64,000 bases of DNA. Origin: Microbacterium luteum. GTDB taxonomy: Bacteria > Actinomycetota > Actinomycetes > Actinomycetales > Microbacteriaceae. Each line of letters starts with the position of its first letter. Within the stretch, counting starts at the first letter, position 1. The position numbers and the translations under genes were made by a program. Below are positions 8,664 to 16,994 of this stretch, piece by piece. Where the stretch lies: positions 3,224,001-3,288,000 of the forward strand of contig NZ_CP063814.1 of the NCBI RefSeq assembly GCF_015277875.1, given 5' to 3'. Below the pieces are notes generated by a model. It saw only the letters and a list, made by a program, of their open reading frames with translations, was not told the DNA's origin and did not search any database.

Positions 8664-9713
8664 CGCGTCACCATCGTCGAGAACGTGCGGAAGGGCGGGA
8701 CGCCGATCGACCTCCGCCGCGACACCATGGCGATCGCCGACCGGCTGGGACTGATCGACGCCGTCCGCGCGAAGGCGCTGCCCACTCGCATGACCGAGTT
8801 CGCCGACATCGACGGCGCCCCCATCGCACGTCGCGAGCCGGACAGCGCGGCCGAGAACATCGTGATCGACGACTACGAGATCCACCGGCACGACGATGTG
8901 GAGATCCACCGCGACGACCTGCTCGCGATCCTCTTCGGCGCGCTGGACGACGGCGTGCAGGTGCGCTTCGACGACTCGATCATCTCGCTGACCGAGACGG
9001 CGGACGGCGTGCGGGCCGCCTTCCGCAACGGCCCCGAGGAAGACTTCGCGATGGTCCTGGGATGCGACGGGAGTCACTCCACCGTGCGCCGACTGTGGTT
9101 CGGGCCGGAGAGCGAGTACAGCACCTTCCTGCACAACTACATGTCGGTCACCGTGGTCGACGGCACGTTCATTCCGTCGTGGACGACGCGCATCCAGAAC
9201 ACCCCCGGCCGCACGCTGCTGGTGAACTCCTACGCCGACACGACCGACGTCGTGCTGGCGTTCCGCTCCGAAGATGAGATCCCGTACGACCACCACGACA
9301 TGGCGGAGCAGAAGAGGATCATCCGCGAGCACTTCGCCGACGCCGGCGAGCCGTTCGCCACGGTGCTGGAGCCAGCACTGACCGCCGACAACTTCTCCTT
9401 CGACAAGCTCAGCCAGATCCGTCTTCCCCGGTGGACGTCCGGTCGCGTGGCCCTGGTCGGCGACGCCGCCTACTGCCCGTCACCGGCGGCGGGCATGGGC
9501 GGGTCGGTCGCGATCCTCGGCGCGACCGCACTGCACGACGCGTTCGTCGTGGCCGGGGGTGACATCGATCGGTCTTTCGCGGAGTACGAGCGCAGCTTCC
9601 GCCCGACGGCGGAGAAGATCCAGACCGAGACGGAGGCGTTCGGGGTGCCGATGATCTTCCCCGCCACCGCCGAGGCGATCGCGTCGCGGAACGCGCAGCT
9701 GGTCGCCATGTGA
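8664..9713 (+). pseudogene. FAD-dependent monooxygenase lacking its N-terminus
   Basis: From RVTIVE onward this frame is a typical aromatic-hydroxylase-type flavoprotein: GGTPIDLRRDT, HRDDLLAILF, the DG motif VLGCDGSHSTVR and the GD motif RVALVGDAAYCPSPAAGMGG. The first about 30 residues that should hold the GxGxxG dinucleotide fold are missing, and the preceding DNA reads as a TetR tail on the other strand. Without the FAD-binding front it should be inactive. An open frame continues upstream to 8352 but encodes low-complexity residues unlike this family. Confidence 0.75.
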
Positions 9714-9771
9714 CGGCGGTCCGAAGCGGCGACGCGGGTCTTGCGACCTGGCCCTGCGTCCGCCCCGGAGG

Positions 9772-10755
9772 TCACGAGTCGAGGCGCGGGAGCAGCTCGC
9801 CGCCCAGCACGACGGTGCGGGGCGGGGCGTCGTCGCCGGCGAGGCGGTCCAGCAGCATCCGCGCCGCCGTCATTCCCATCTCCCGCGCCGGCAGCCGCAC
9901 GATCGACACCGACGACGGCGAGATGATCGTGTAGGGAAGGGATCCGATGACCGCCATGCCGTAGGCCGGCGGCGGGGTGCCGAGCTCCGCGAGGCGCTGG
10001 ATCGCCCCCATGCCGATGAGGTTGTTCCCCGCGACGAAGCCGTCGGGAGGATTCTCCGCCGCCAGCAGCGCATCGATGGAGACCCGGCCGCCCTCGAGAT
10101 GGAAGGTCGTCGGGTACAGCAGCGCCGGATCGGCGGAGCCCAGGCGCTCCTCCATCGCGTCTCGCCATCCCTGCGCGCGCTCCCGCGACGTCTCGATCGC
10201 CATCCCCCCGACCATGCAGGCGACCCAGCGATAGCCGGCATCCAGCAGATCGATCGTCGCGGCGTACCCCGCCGCGCGGTTGGCCATGAGCACCGAGTCG
10301 ACGCCGCCGCCCGCGGAACGGTCGACGGCGATGATCGGCCGGCCGGCAGCACGCAGCGCACTCACGTCGGTGTCGTCTCCGGCGGCCGCGAGGATGACGC
10401 CGGCCATGTGAGCGGAGGCGGCGATGCCGAGGTAGGTGCTCTCCTTGGCGATGTCGCCGTCGGAGTTGCAGAGCATCACCGAGTAGCCCGCCGCCGACGC
10501 GACGTCTTCGATGCCCCGCGCCGTCTCGGTGAAGTACGGGTTCTCGATGTCGGGGATCACGAGCGCGATCGCGTTCGCGCTGCCGGTCCGGAGGTTCCGC
10601 GCGGTGCTGTTGGGCACGAACTTCAGCTCGCGGGCGGCGCGCTGCACGGCCTCGGTCCTCGCCGGTGACACCCCGACGCCGTTGTACACGCGCGACACGG
10701 TGGCGGGCGAGACGCCCGCGCGCTTGGCGACGTCGTAGATCGTGGCCGTCGACAA
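9772..10755 (-). CDS. LacI-family transcriptional regulator
   Basis: The N-terminal helix-turn-helix is TIYDVAKRAGVSPATVSRVYNG, followed by the hinge and a periplasmic-binding-protein-like sensor domain (VIPDIENPYFTETARGIED). I prefer the TTG at 10755 because GGAGT lies five bases before it and it starts right at the HTH. An ATG at 10818, overlapping the gntR stop, would add an Arg/Gly-rich leader but has no visible ribosome site. It is the last gene of the rbsK-rbsD-gntR-lacI operon. It probably senses a sugar or sugar phosphate and may bind the palindrome at 8351. Confidence 0.88.
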   Translation of the reverse strand: MSTATIYDVAKRAGVSPATVSRVYNGVGVSPARTEAVQRAARELKFVPNSTARNLRTGSANAIALVIPDIENPYFTETARGIEDVASAAGYSVMLCNSDGDIAKESTYLGIAASAHMAGVILAAAGDDTDVSALRAAGRPIIAVDRSAGGGVDSVLMANRAAGYAATIDLLDAGYRWVACMVGGMAIETSRERAQGWRDAMEERLGSADPALLYPTTFHLEGGRVSIDALLAAENPPDGFVAGNNLIGMGAIQRLAELGTPPPAYGMAVIGSLPYTIISPSSVSIVRLPAREMGMTAARMLLDRLAGDDAPPRTVVLGGELLPRLDS

Positions 10756-10801
10756 CGCCGACTCCGCACCGCCGCCGTCCGCGCCGCGCGCGGCGCGCGC
10801 C

Positions 10802-11593
10802 CTACTCCGCGTGGACATGGACGAGCGAGGCGTGCGAGATGTCGGAGGCGAGTTCGAACTCGAACCGGCTCCGATCCCCACGGTGGTGAGCGATGAAGAA
10901 TTCGATCGGGCGCCCCGATGCGTCGCGGCTGACGCTGCGCAGGCGGAGCAGGGCGGCGCCGGTGGTGAGGTCGAGCAGGCGCGCCTGCTCGTGCGAGGCG
11001 ACCGTCGCCTCGGCCGAACGCACGCCCTCGGCCGCGACGATCCCGCTGTCGGCGAGCACGCGATACAGCGACGCGTCGGCGAGGTCGACGCCGAGCGTCA
11101 CGGCACCCACCGCCTCCGGCATCCATGTCGTCGACAGCGACCACGGCTGGCCGTCGACGAAGCGCAGCCGCTCCAGGGCGATCACGGAGTCGCCGACGGG
11201 GATCTCCAGCGCCTCGGCGACATCGGCCGCGGCATCCTCGCGCTCGTGCCGGATGACATCGCTGTGCACGTGTCCGCCGCGGCGCTCGACGTCTTCGTAG
11301 AGCCCCATCAGGGTGTGCACGAGGCTCTCGCTCGTCTTGGGGCGGGCCACGAACGTGCCCTTCCCCTTGACCCGCTCGACGACCCCCTCGTGTTCGAGCT
11401 GCGCCAGCGCCTGCCGCACGACGGTGCGGGAGATGCCGTAGTGCTCGCACAGCCGCATCTCGCCGGGAAGCAGATCGCCGGGCTTGAGCTTGCCCTGCGA
11501 GATGCGCGCGAGCAGCAGCCGGCACAGCTGGTCGTACATCGGAGACGAGGACCGGCGGTCTATCGCGTCGCCGTGCGGCGGTTCGGTCGTCAT
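10802..11593 (-). CDS. GntR-family (HutC/UTRA) transcriptional regulator
   Basis: A 263-residue protein with an N-terminal winged helix (MYDQLCRLLLARISQG, then SRTVVRQALAQLEHEGVVER) and the GKGTFVARPK wing. A C-terminal UTRA effector domain (about residues 95-255) follows. One base separates its ATG from the rbsD stop, so it is in the same operon as ribokinase and RbsD. HutC-type regulators usually bind a pathway metabolite through the UTRA domain. Having both a GntR and a LacI regulator in one operon is uncommon. Confidence 0.9.
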   Translation of the reverse strand: MTTEPPHGDAIDRRSSSPMYDQLCRLLLARISQGKLKPGDLLPGEMRLCEHYGISRTVVRQALAQLEHEGVVERVKGKGTFVARPKTSESLVHTLMGLYEDVERRGGHVHSDVIRHEREDAAADVAEALEIPVGDSVIALERLRFVDGQPWSLSTTWMPEAVGAVTLGVDLADASLYRVLADSGIVAAEGVRSAEATVASHEQARLLDLTTGAALLRLRSVSRDASGRPIEFFIAHHRGDRSRFEFELASDISHASLVHVHAE

Positions 11594-11594
11594 G

Positions 11595-11999
11595 TCAGTA
11601 CGCGACCCCGGCGTGGAGGATGACGTTGGCGTAGGCCGTGAACTCTCCGGATCGCACGAAGGCGCGGGCGCTCCGCGTGCGTGCCTTGAACTCGACGTGC
11701 GGCACGAGTTCGAGCTCGACGCCGAGCGGCTCGAGGCGTTCGCGCAGCGCCGCGAGCATGGCGGGGCTCTGCTCGGCGATCTCCGCCGGCGCGGTCGCGC
11801 CCTCGATCACCATCTCGCCGAGCACCGTGTCGAGAACGTCGAGGAAGGCCGGCTCCCCCGGACGGTAGGCGAGGTCGATCCGCTCGCTGCCGACCGGGAT
11901 CGGCAGTCCCGCGTCGGTCACGACGATGAGATCGGTGTGCCCGGTCTCGCTGATGACGCGCGAGAGGGCCGGGTTGATGGTGGAGGGAATCTTTCTCAT
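11595..11999 (-). CDS. rbsD: D-ribose pyranase-like protein (RbsD/FucU family)
   Basis: A 134-residue RbsD homologue. It begins MRKIPSTINPALSRVISETGHTD, with the catalytic-site GHTD and DAGLPIP segments. The C-terminal part (FVRSGEFTAYANVILHAGV) contains the conserved RTGE-like and Y-N-I elements. The family interconverts pyranose and furanose forms of ribose or other sugars for kinases. The start codon overlaps the ribokinase stop (ATGA), so the two are coupled. Confidence 0.93.
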   Translation of the reverse strand: MRKIPSTINPALSRVISETGHTDLIVVTDAGLPIPVGSERIDLAYRPGEPAFLDVLDTVLGEMVIEGATAPAEIAEQSPAMLAALRERLEPLGVELELVPHVEFKARTRSARAFVRSGEFTAYANVILHAGVAY

Positions 12000-12967
12000 G
12001 CGCGGCTCCCGTCGACGATCTCGGGCGCGGGGCGTTCGGCGAGGAACGCGTCGACGCGCTCCCGGGTCGGCAGACTCGGCGAGGCTCCTCGCACCGTGAC
12101 GGCCAGCGCGCCCGCCGCGGCGGCACGCACGACGGCCTCGTCGAGGGTGGCGCCCTCCGCGAGCGCCGCGCCGAGGTATCCGGAGAACGCGTCACCGGCG
12201 GCGGTGGTGTCGACGGCCTCGACGGGGAACGGTGGGACCAGGCGCGCTCCGTCGGAGCTGACCAGCAGGGCACCGGCTCCGGCGAGGGTCACGACCGCGG
12301 CGCCGACGCCGCGTTCCAGGAACCAGCGCCCCGCCCGCTCGGCACTCGCGACATCGGTCACCTCGACGCCCGTCATCACCGTCGCCTCGGTCTCGTTGGG
12401 CGTCACGACATCGACGTGGCGCCAGATGTCGTCGGGAAGAGCCGACGCCGGCGCCGGATCGAGCACGACGGTGAGCCCGCGCTCACTGCCGGCCCGAATG
12501 GCGTGCATCGCAAGCGGTGCGGGGATCTCCAGCTGCGTGAGGAGCACGGATGCCCTGCCGGCGAGCGCGTCCAGCCCGGCGTCGATCTGACCGGCGCTGA
12601 GCGCGGCGTTGGCGAGGGGCACCATGACGATGTCGTTCTGCGCCGAGGCATCGACGCGGATGTGCGCGATGCCGGTCGGACCGGGAACGGTGCGCACGTG
12701 CGTCACGTCGACGCCCGCGTCGACGAGACCATCCATGATCATGTCGTGGAAGAGGTCGCTGCCGACGCACGCGACGAAGCTGGCTGCAGCGCCCGCGCGG
12801 CCCGCGGCGACGACCTGATTCGCGCCCTTGCCGCCGAGCACGAGGGTGAAGTCGTCGCCCAGGATCGTCTCGCCGGGCACGGGCAATCGCGTCGAGAACG
12901 TGGTGAGGTCGGCCGTGACGGATCCCACGACGACGACCCCGGGGAGAGCCTGCTGGTCATCGGTCAT
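11996..12967 (-). CDS. rbsK: Ribokinase / PfkB-family sugar kinase
   Basis: A 323-residue PfkB carbohydrate kinase. It has the N-terminal GGKGANQVVAAGRAGA signature, a sugar-binding DDFT region, and the C-terminal catalytic motif DTTAAGDAFSGYLGAALAEG with the base Asp and anion hole. It is the first gene of the operon and is divergent from the transaldolase-like gene. It phosphorylates ribose or a related ketose entering by the importer. The rbsD neighbour supports ribose-type substrates, but the epimerase and isomerase in the locus leave open a different sugar. Confidence 0.92.
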   Translation of the reverse strand: MTDDQQALPGVVVVGSVTADLTTFSTRLPVPGETILGDDFTLVLGGKGANQVVAAGRAGAAASFVACVGSDLFHDMIMDGLVDAGVDVTHVRTVPGPTGIAHIRVDASAQNDIVMVPLANAALSAGQIDAGLDALAGRASVLLTQLEIPAPLAMHAIRAGSERGLTVVLDPAPASALPDDIWRHVDVVTPNETEATVMTGVEVTDVASAERAGRWFLERGVGAAVVTLAGAGALLVSSDGARLVPPFPVEAVDTTAAGDAFSGYLGAALAEGATLDEAVVRAAAAGALAVTVRGASPSLPTRERVDAFLAERPAPEIVDGSRA

Positions 12968-12985
12968 GGCACCACCTGCGTTTCT

Positions 12986-13015
12986 TTGACTGCGCCGTCA
13001 GCACTCCGCTACATT
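12986..13015 (+). promoter_or_regulatory. Sigma-70-type promoter of the transaldolase-like gene
   Basis: TTGACT (12986-12991), an 18-base spacer and TACATT (13010-13015) give a good housekeeping-type promoter, 42 bases before the start at 13057. Confidence 0.65.
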
Positions 13016-13027
13016 ATCGGGGATTCC

Positions 13028-13043
13028 ACCTGTAACGACAGGT
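13028..13043. promoter_or_regulatory. Candidate operator: inverted repeat ACCTGT-N4-ACAGGT
   Basis: ACCTGTAACGACAGGT has perfect 6-base arms and lies between the predicted -10 and the ribosome site of the gene at 13057. That is where a repressor would block early transcription. The GntR or LacI regulator of the locus is the natural candidate, but this is inferred. Confidence 0.5.
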
Positions 13044-13056
13044 TCGAGGGAGAAAC

Positions 13057-13716
13057 ATGACCACCGCTCCGGTCCTCTACGTCGACAGCGCCGACCTCGC
13101 CCTCGTCGGCGAGCTGCTGCGCGACGGCCTCGTCACGGGCGTGACGACCAACCCGACCATCCTCGAGCGCGGCGGGCATGCCCTCGACGCCCTCCCCGAT
13201 CTGTACCAGCGGTGGGTCGACGAAGGCGCCTCCCAGGTCTTCTTCCAGACGTGGGGGGCGACGACCGAGGAGATGCTCACCAACGCGGCCTGGATCAAGG
13301 GCTTCGGCGACCGGGTCGCCGTGAAGGTGCCCGCCACCCGGGCGGGGTTCGCCGCGGTCACCTCTCTCGTGCAGGAGGACACGACGGTGCTCATCACCGC
13401 GGTCTACTCCGTCGCGCAGGCCCTGGCCGGTGCGGCCTACGGCGCGCGCTACCTCGCGCCCTACCTCGGACGCCTGCGGGATGCCGGCCTCGACGGCGAC
13501 GCCCTCATCGGCGACATGCAGGCGGCCTGCGCCGGGGCCGACACGGATGTGCTCGCGGCGAGCCTGCGGTCTCCCGACGACATCGTGGGGCTGCGCCGAG
13601 CGGGAGTGTCCCACTTCACCGCGGCGCCGCAGGTGATCCTCGATCTGCTCACCGACGACATCAGCGACCGCTCGGCCGAGGAGTTCGAGGGCGCCATCGG
13701 GCGCATCCGCGGGTAG
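13057..13716 (+). CDS. Transaldolase / fructose-6-phosphate aldolase family protein
   Basis: A 219-residue class I aldolase of the small FSA/transaldolase group. Motifs include VDSADLALV, TGVTTNPTIL and the Schiff-base lysine in RVAVKVPAT; further on AAYGARYLAPYLGR and VLAASLRS match the barrel core. GAGGGAGAA precedes the ATG. It is divergent from the rbsK operon, with a promoter and inverted repeat between. It may cleave a ketose phosphate made by the locus kinase, giving triose units. FSA-type aldolase and transaldolase activities cannot be separated by sequence reading. Confidence 0.85.
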   Translation: MTTAPVLYVDSADLALVGELLRDGLVTGVTTNPTILERGGHALDALPDLYQRWVDEGASQVFFQTWGATTEEMLTNAAWIKGFGDRVAVKVPATRAGFAAVTSLVQEDTTVLITAVYSVAQALAGAAYGARYLAPYLGRLRDAGLDGDALIGDMQAACAGADTDVLAASLRSPDDIVGLRRAGVSHFTAAPQVILDLLTDDISDRSAEEFEGAIGRIRG

Positions 13717-13797
13717 CTCCGGCCACGGTCGGTCTACCCTCGACCGAGTCGGCGCGCTAGCCTCAGCGAGGATCCTTCCTCGTCAGAAAGGCGCACC

Positions 13798-14211
13798 ATG
13801 CCCGCGTTCCGTTACGGCCCCGTCGAGCTCTACCTCGTCGGCTTCGAGGGCGAGCGCCCCGACGCCGGCACGATGGCCGCCCTGTCCGACCTGCTCGAGA
13901 GCGGACTGATGCGTCTGCTCGATCTCGTGCTGATCTCCAAGTCCGACGACGGCGACATCACGGTCACCGAGGTCGAGGCCGACGAGTTCGCGCTCGAGCT
14001 GCACGAAGTCGGCATCGCCGGCGAGGAGGACATCGCCGAGCTCGCCGAGCTCGTGCCGCCGGGAGGATCGGCGCTGCTGGTCGCGCTCGAGCTCAGCTAT
14101 GCGCGCGAGCTCGCCGAGCGCCTCGACAGCGCCGGCGCCGTCGTGCTGAGCGCCGAGCGCATCCCGGCCCCCGTCGTCAACGCCGTCATGGATCTGGCCG
14201 ACGAGGCCTGA
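13798..14211 (+). CDS. DUF6325/DUF1269-like small protein
   Basis: A 137-residue acidic protein beginning with the characteristic GPVELYLVGFEGERPD. It has repeated alpha/beta segments (LLDLVLISKSDDG, SALLVALELSYARELA) and no membrane segment or signal peptide. I recognise the actinobacterial DUF6325-type family, related to DUF1269; its function is unknown. A SHOCT-domain gene follows after 18 bases, a pairing that suggests a two-gene operon. AGAAAGG precedes the ATG. Confidence 0.7.
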   Translation: MPAFRYGPVELYLVGFEGERPDAGTMAALSDLLESGLMRLLDLVLISKSDDGDITVTEVEADEFALELHEVGIAGEEDIAELAELVPPGGSALLVALELSYARELAERLDSAGAVVLSAERIPAPVVNAVMDLADEA

Positions 14212-14229
14212 GAAGCAGAAGGAGTCATC

Positions 14230-14589
14230 ATGCCCATTCGCAGAGTCGGCCGTCCCGGTCTGATCGGTCTCGCCGCGCGCACCGCCGTCGTCGCCGGCAC
14301 CGCCAGCGCCGTCAGCGGCGCCATGTCGAACAACCGCCAGCGCAAGCAGCAGTCGGAGTATGAGCAGCAGCAGTATCAGGCCGCCCAGCAGCAGGCCGCG
14401 ATGCAGCAGGCGGCCCAGCAGGCCGTCGCCCAGCAGCAGGCGGCGGCGCCGGCCGCCCCCGCAGCCCCCGCCCCCGCGGCGGGCGGCGTCGACATCGTCG
14501 CCGAGCTGCAGAAGCTCGCCGCGCTCAAAGACGCCGGTGTGCTCTCCGACGCCGAGTTCGCCGCCGCGAAGGCCAAGCTCCTCGGCTGA
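14230..14589 (+). CDS. SHOCT-domain protein
   Basis: A 119-residue protein in three parts. The N-terminus is basic with a short hydrophobic stretch (LIGLAARTAVVAGTASAVSG), possibly membrane-inserted. The middle is rich in Gln, Ala and Pro. The C-terminal SHOCT motif is about 30 residues (LQKLAALKDAGVLSDAEFAA then AKAKLLG). SHOCT domains are short oligomerisation modules; no enzymatic role is expected. It is probably co-transcribed with the preceding DUF6325-like gene. Confidence 0.85.
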   Translation: MPIRRVGRPGLIGLAARTAVVAGTASAVSGAMSNNRQRKQQSEYEQQQYQAAQQQAAMQQAAQQAVAQQQAAAPAAPAAPAPAAGGVDIVAELQKLAALKDAGVLSDAEFAAAKAKLLG

Positions 14590-14592
14590 GCC

Positions 14593-15708
14593 TCACCGCT
14601 TCTTCTTCGTCGCGATCCCCGTCGGTGCCTCACCGGCGGGGATCGCCGCATCCACATCCCCCGACAGCCAGCGCAGCCACCGCGTGCTCGGGTCGCCCTC
14701 GAGCACGAGCGCGCGCACCAGCAGGGTGAGCGGAATGGAGAGGATGGCGCCCAGCGGCCCGATGATGAAGGTCCAGAAGATGACCGAGAAGAAGCTCAGC
14801 GTCAACGACAGGTTCACCGCGTCGCTGACGAACTTCGGCTGCACGAGCACCTGCAGGGTGACGTTCACGACGCAGTAGATCGCGATCACGACGAGCATCG
14901 TCGGCCAGCCGCCGACGACGAGGGCGAGGACCGCCGGGGGCACGAGACCGAGCACGAACCCGATGTTCGGCACGAAGTTCGTCACGAAGGCGAGGATCGC
15001 CCACACCATCGGCGCCGGGATGCCGAGCGCCCACAGCGCGAGCCCGTCGATCACGGCGACGATGAGACCGAACGCGGCGTTGACGACGTAGTAGCGGCGC
15101 ACGCTGCGGTTGTAGGCCGCGAAGCGCCCGAGGGTCGGTCGGATGCCGGTGCCGAACGCCGTCTCGGCGCGCGAGTACCGCGACGCGTCGGCGGCCATGA
15201 AGATGACGTAGGCCAGCACGAAGAAGAACGCCGTGAGCACGCCGAGCACGCTGCCCCCGACCGACGACGCGATCGTCAGCAGGGTCGACGGCGAGAGCAG
15301 CGAGGCCGTCGCGGCGGCGATCTGGTCGTCGAGGCCGAGGCCGCGGAGCCACTCCACGACGGCCAGGGCGGTCCGCTGCAGATCTTCGGCGAAGTCCTGC
15401 ACGAGCCGCCCGAACTGCACGCCGGCGAAGGCGAGCATGACGGCGAGCACGGCGAGGATGAGGTAGCCGAGCACGATCACGGCGGTGGTGGCCGCCCATC
15501 GCGGCCATCCCCTGCGGCGCAGCGCCGTGCCGAGCGGCTGGCAGATGATCACGATGACCGCGCCGAGCACGAGCGGCCCGACGACATCGCGGCCGATCGA
15601 GAGCCCCACGAGCACGATCACCGACGCGGCGAGTCCGATCACGATCCGCAGCGACGGCGACAGCGCCGGTGGCGCGGGTGCGGCGGGTGCGGGGGCGGGA
15701 CGCTTCAC
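14593..15708 (-). CDS. AI-2E family transporter (PF01594 type)
   Basis: A 371-residue membrane protein with paired hydrophobic segments at the N-terminus, a less hydrophobic middle, and a C-terminal block containing NFVPNIGFVLGLVPPAVLAL, typical of the AI-2E/UPF0118 family. Members have been linked to export of autoinducer-2 and, in other branches, to Na+/H+ exchange; which applies here is unknown. It converges on the SHOCT gene with a 3-base gap. Confidence 0.88.
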   Translation of the reverse strand: MKRPAPAPAAPAPPALSPSLRIVIGLAASVIVLVGLSIGRDVVGPLVLGAVIVIICQPLGTALRRRGWPRWAATTAVIVLGYLILAVLAVMLAFAGVQFGRLVQDFAEDLQRTALAVVEWLRGLGLDDQIAAATASLLSPSTLLTIASSVGGSVLGVLTAFFFVLAYVIFMAADASRYSRAETAFGTGIRPTLGRFAAYNRSVRRYYVVNAAFGLIVAVIDGLALWALGIPAPMVWAILAFVTNFVPNIGFVLGLVPPAVLALVVGGWPTMLVVIAIYCVVNVTLQVLVQPKFVSDAVNLSLTLSFFSVIFWTFIIGPLGAILSIPLTLLVRALVLEGDPSTRWLRWLSGDVDAAIPAGEAPTGIATKKKR

Positions 15709-15717
15709 GATGCCAGG

Positions 15718-16464
15718 CTAGGCGCTCGGCGGGCGGTCGGTGGATGCGGCGCCGTCGCCCGGCCGGCCGAGGCGGGTTCCGAGGTCGTCGATCTGGGCGG
15801 CGAGGGCGCGCACCTGCCCGCGCGTGGCGGCTTCGCCCGCGTCATCCGCACCGGCGGCGGCCCGCTCGAGCACCCACGAGGCGAAGGTGGCCGAGACGAC
15901 ACCGACGACGGCGATGCCGCCGGTCATGAGCAGCACCGCGATGACCCGACCCCACGCGGTGACCGGCGTGTAGTCGCCGTAGCCGACGGTGGTGATCGTG
16001 ACGAACGCCCACCACAGGGCGTCGCCGAACGAGGTGATGTTCGCGTTCGGGGCGTCGCGCTCGGCTTCGAGCACCGTGAGGGCGGCGACCCAGATGAGGG
16101 TGAGGGCGGCACCCGCGCCGTAGACGGCGATGCGTGCGCGGAGGGCCGCACCGGCGGTGCGCTGCAGCACGTGGATGACGGTGAGCGCCTTGAGCAGGCG
16201 CAGCGGGCGGAGGGCGGGGATCACCACGACGCACAGGTCGAACAGGTGGGAGCGGAACCAGCGGCCCTTCGGCTTGGCGAGGGAGAGCTGCACGATGTAG
16301 TCGATCGCGAACACGACCCAGGTGGCGAACATGATCGCCCGGGCGAGGGAGAACTCGCCACCCTCGAGGTCGGCGATCACCTGCCACGAGTACGCGACGA
16401 TGAAGGCGAGCGAGGCGATGATCAGCGGCCAGTTCGTGATCTGCTGCCACCGGTCCAACGTCAT
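15718..16464 (-). CDS. Small voltage-gated-type potassium channel
   Basis: A 248-residue channel with the selectivity filter TTVGYGDYTPV (about residues 160-170) between a pore helix (FGDALWWAFVTI) and the last membrane helix. Four earlier hydrophobic segments form a reduced voltage-sensor-like domain with an arginine-bearing S4-like stretch (LRPLRLLKALTVIHVLQR). The C-terminal tail is short, partly coiled-coil (VRALAAQIDDLGTRLG), and has no RCK domain. It mediates K+ flux across the membrane; gating is inferred only. Confidence 0.9.
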   Translation of the reverse strand: MTLDRWQQITNWPLIIASLAFIVAYSWQVIADLEGGEFSLARAIMFATWVVFAIDYIVQLSLAKPKGRWFRSHLFDLCVVVIPALRPLRLLKALTVIHVLQRTAGAALRARIAVYGAGAALTLIWVAALTVLEAERDAPNANITSFGDALWWAFVTITTVGYGDYTPVTAWGRVIAVLLMTGGIAVVGVVSATFASWVLERAAAGADDAGEAATRGQVRALAAQIDDLGTRLGRPGDGAASTDRPPSA

Positions 16465-16521
16465 GCGTTCGAGCCTAGAAGCGCCGCCCGGCGTTGACCG
16501 GCAGCCTCGCCGCCCAGGCTC

Positions 16522-16980
16522 TCACGAGTCGGTGTCGTCGGCGGGAGGCAGGGCGCGGTGCGGACGCCACAGCACGACCTCGGTGGCGCGACGCACGCGG
16601 GTGCCGTGGCGCAGCGAGATGACCGAGCCGGTCGCGCCGGCCGCGAACACGCGCGCACCGGGGCGTCGCTCGAGCTCGCTCTTCATGCGGTCTTCGAGGT
16701 CGCGCACGCGCAGGTGCAGCTCGCGCACCCGGTTCTCCAGTTCGAGGATGCGCGCGATGGCCGGCAGACTCATGCCCTCCGCCGACATGCGCGCGACCTC
16801 TCGCAGCTGCGCGACGTGCCGCAGCGAGTAGCGGCGCGACCCGCCCTGGGTGCGGGCGGGCACGACGAGGCCGAGACGGTCGTACTGGCGCAGGGTCTGC
16901 GGATGCATCCCCGCCAGCTCCGCGGCGCCGGCGATGGCGAGGATCGGTGCGTCCTCGTCGATCTCGTCGGGGTCCACCAT
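16522..16980 (-). CDS. hspR: HspR, MerR-type heat-shock repressor
   Basis: A 152-residue MerR-family regulator. The HTH region reads ILAIAGAAELAGMHPQTLRQ and then YDRLGLVVPARTQGGSRRYS, the classic HspR arrangement. A coiled coil (ILELENRVRELHLRVRDLED) and an actinobacterial tail follow. I chose the ATG at 16980 because it carries a GAGGTGAG ribosome site and begins like other HspR proteins. It is the last gene of the dnaK operon and, with DnaK as co-repressor in studied actinobacteria, represses the operon at HAIR sites such as the one at 20681. Confidence 0.93.
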   Translation of the reverse strand: MVDPDEIDEDAPILAIAGAAELAGMHPQTLRQYDRLGLVVPARTQGGSRRYSLRHVAQLREVARMSAEGMSLPAIARILELENRVRELHLRVRDLEDRMKSELERRPGARVFAAGATGSVISLRHGTRVRRATEVVLWRPHRALPPADDTDS

Positions 16981-16994
16981 GTGCTCACCTCGTT

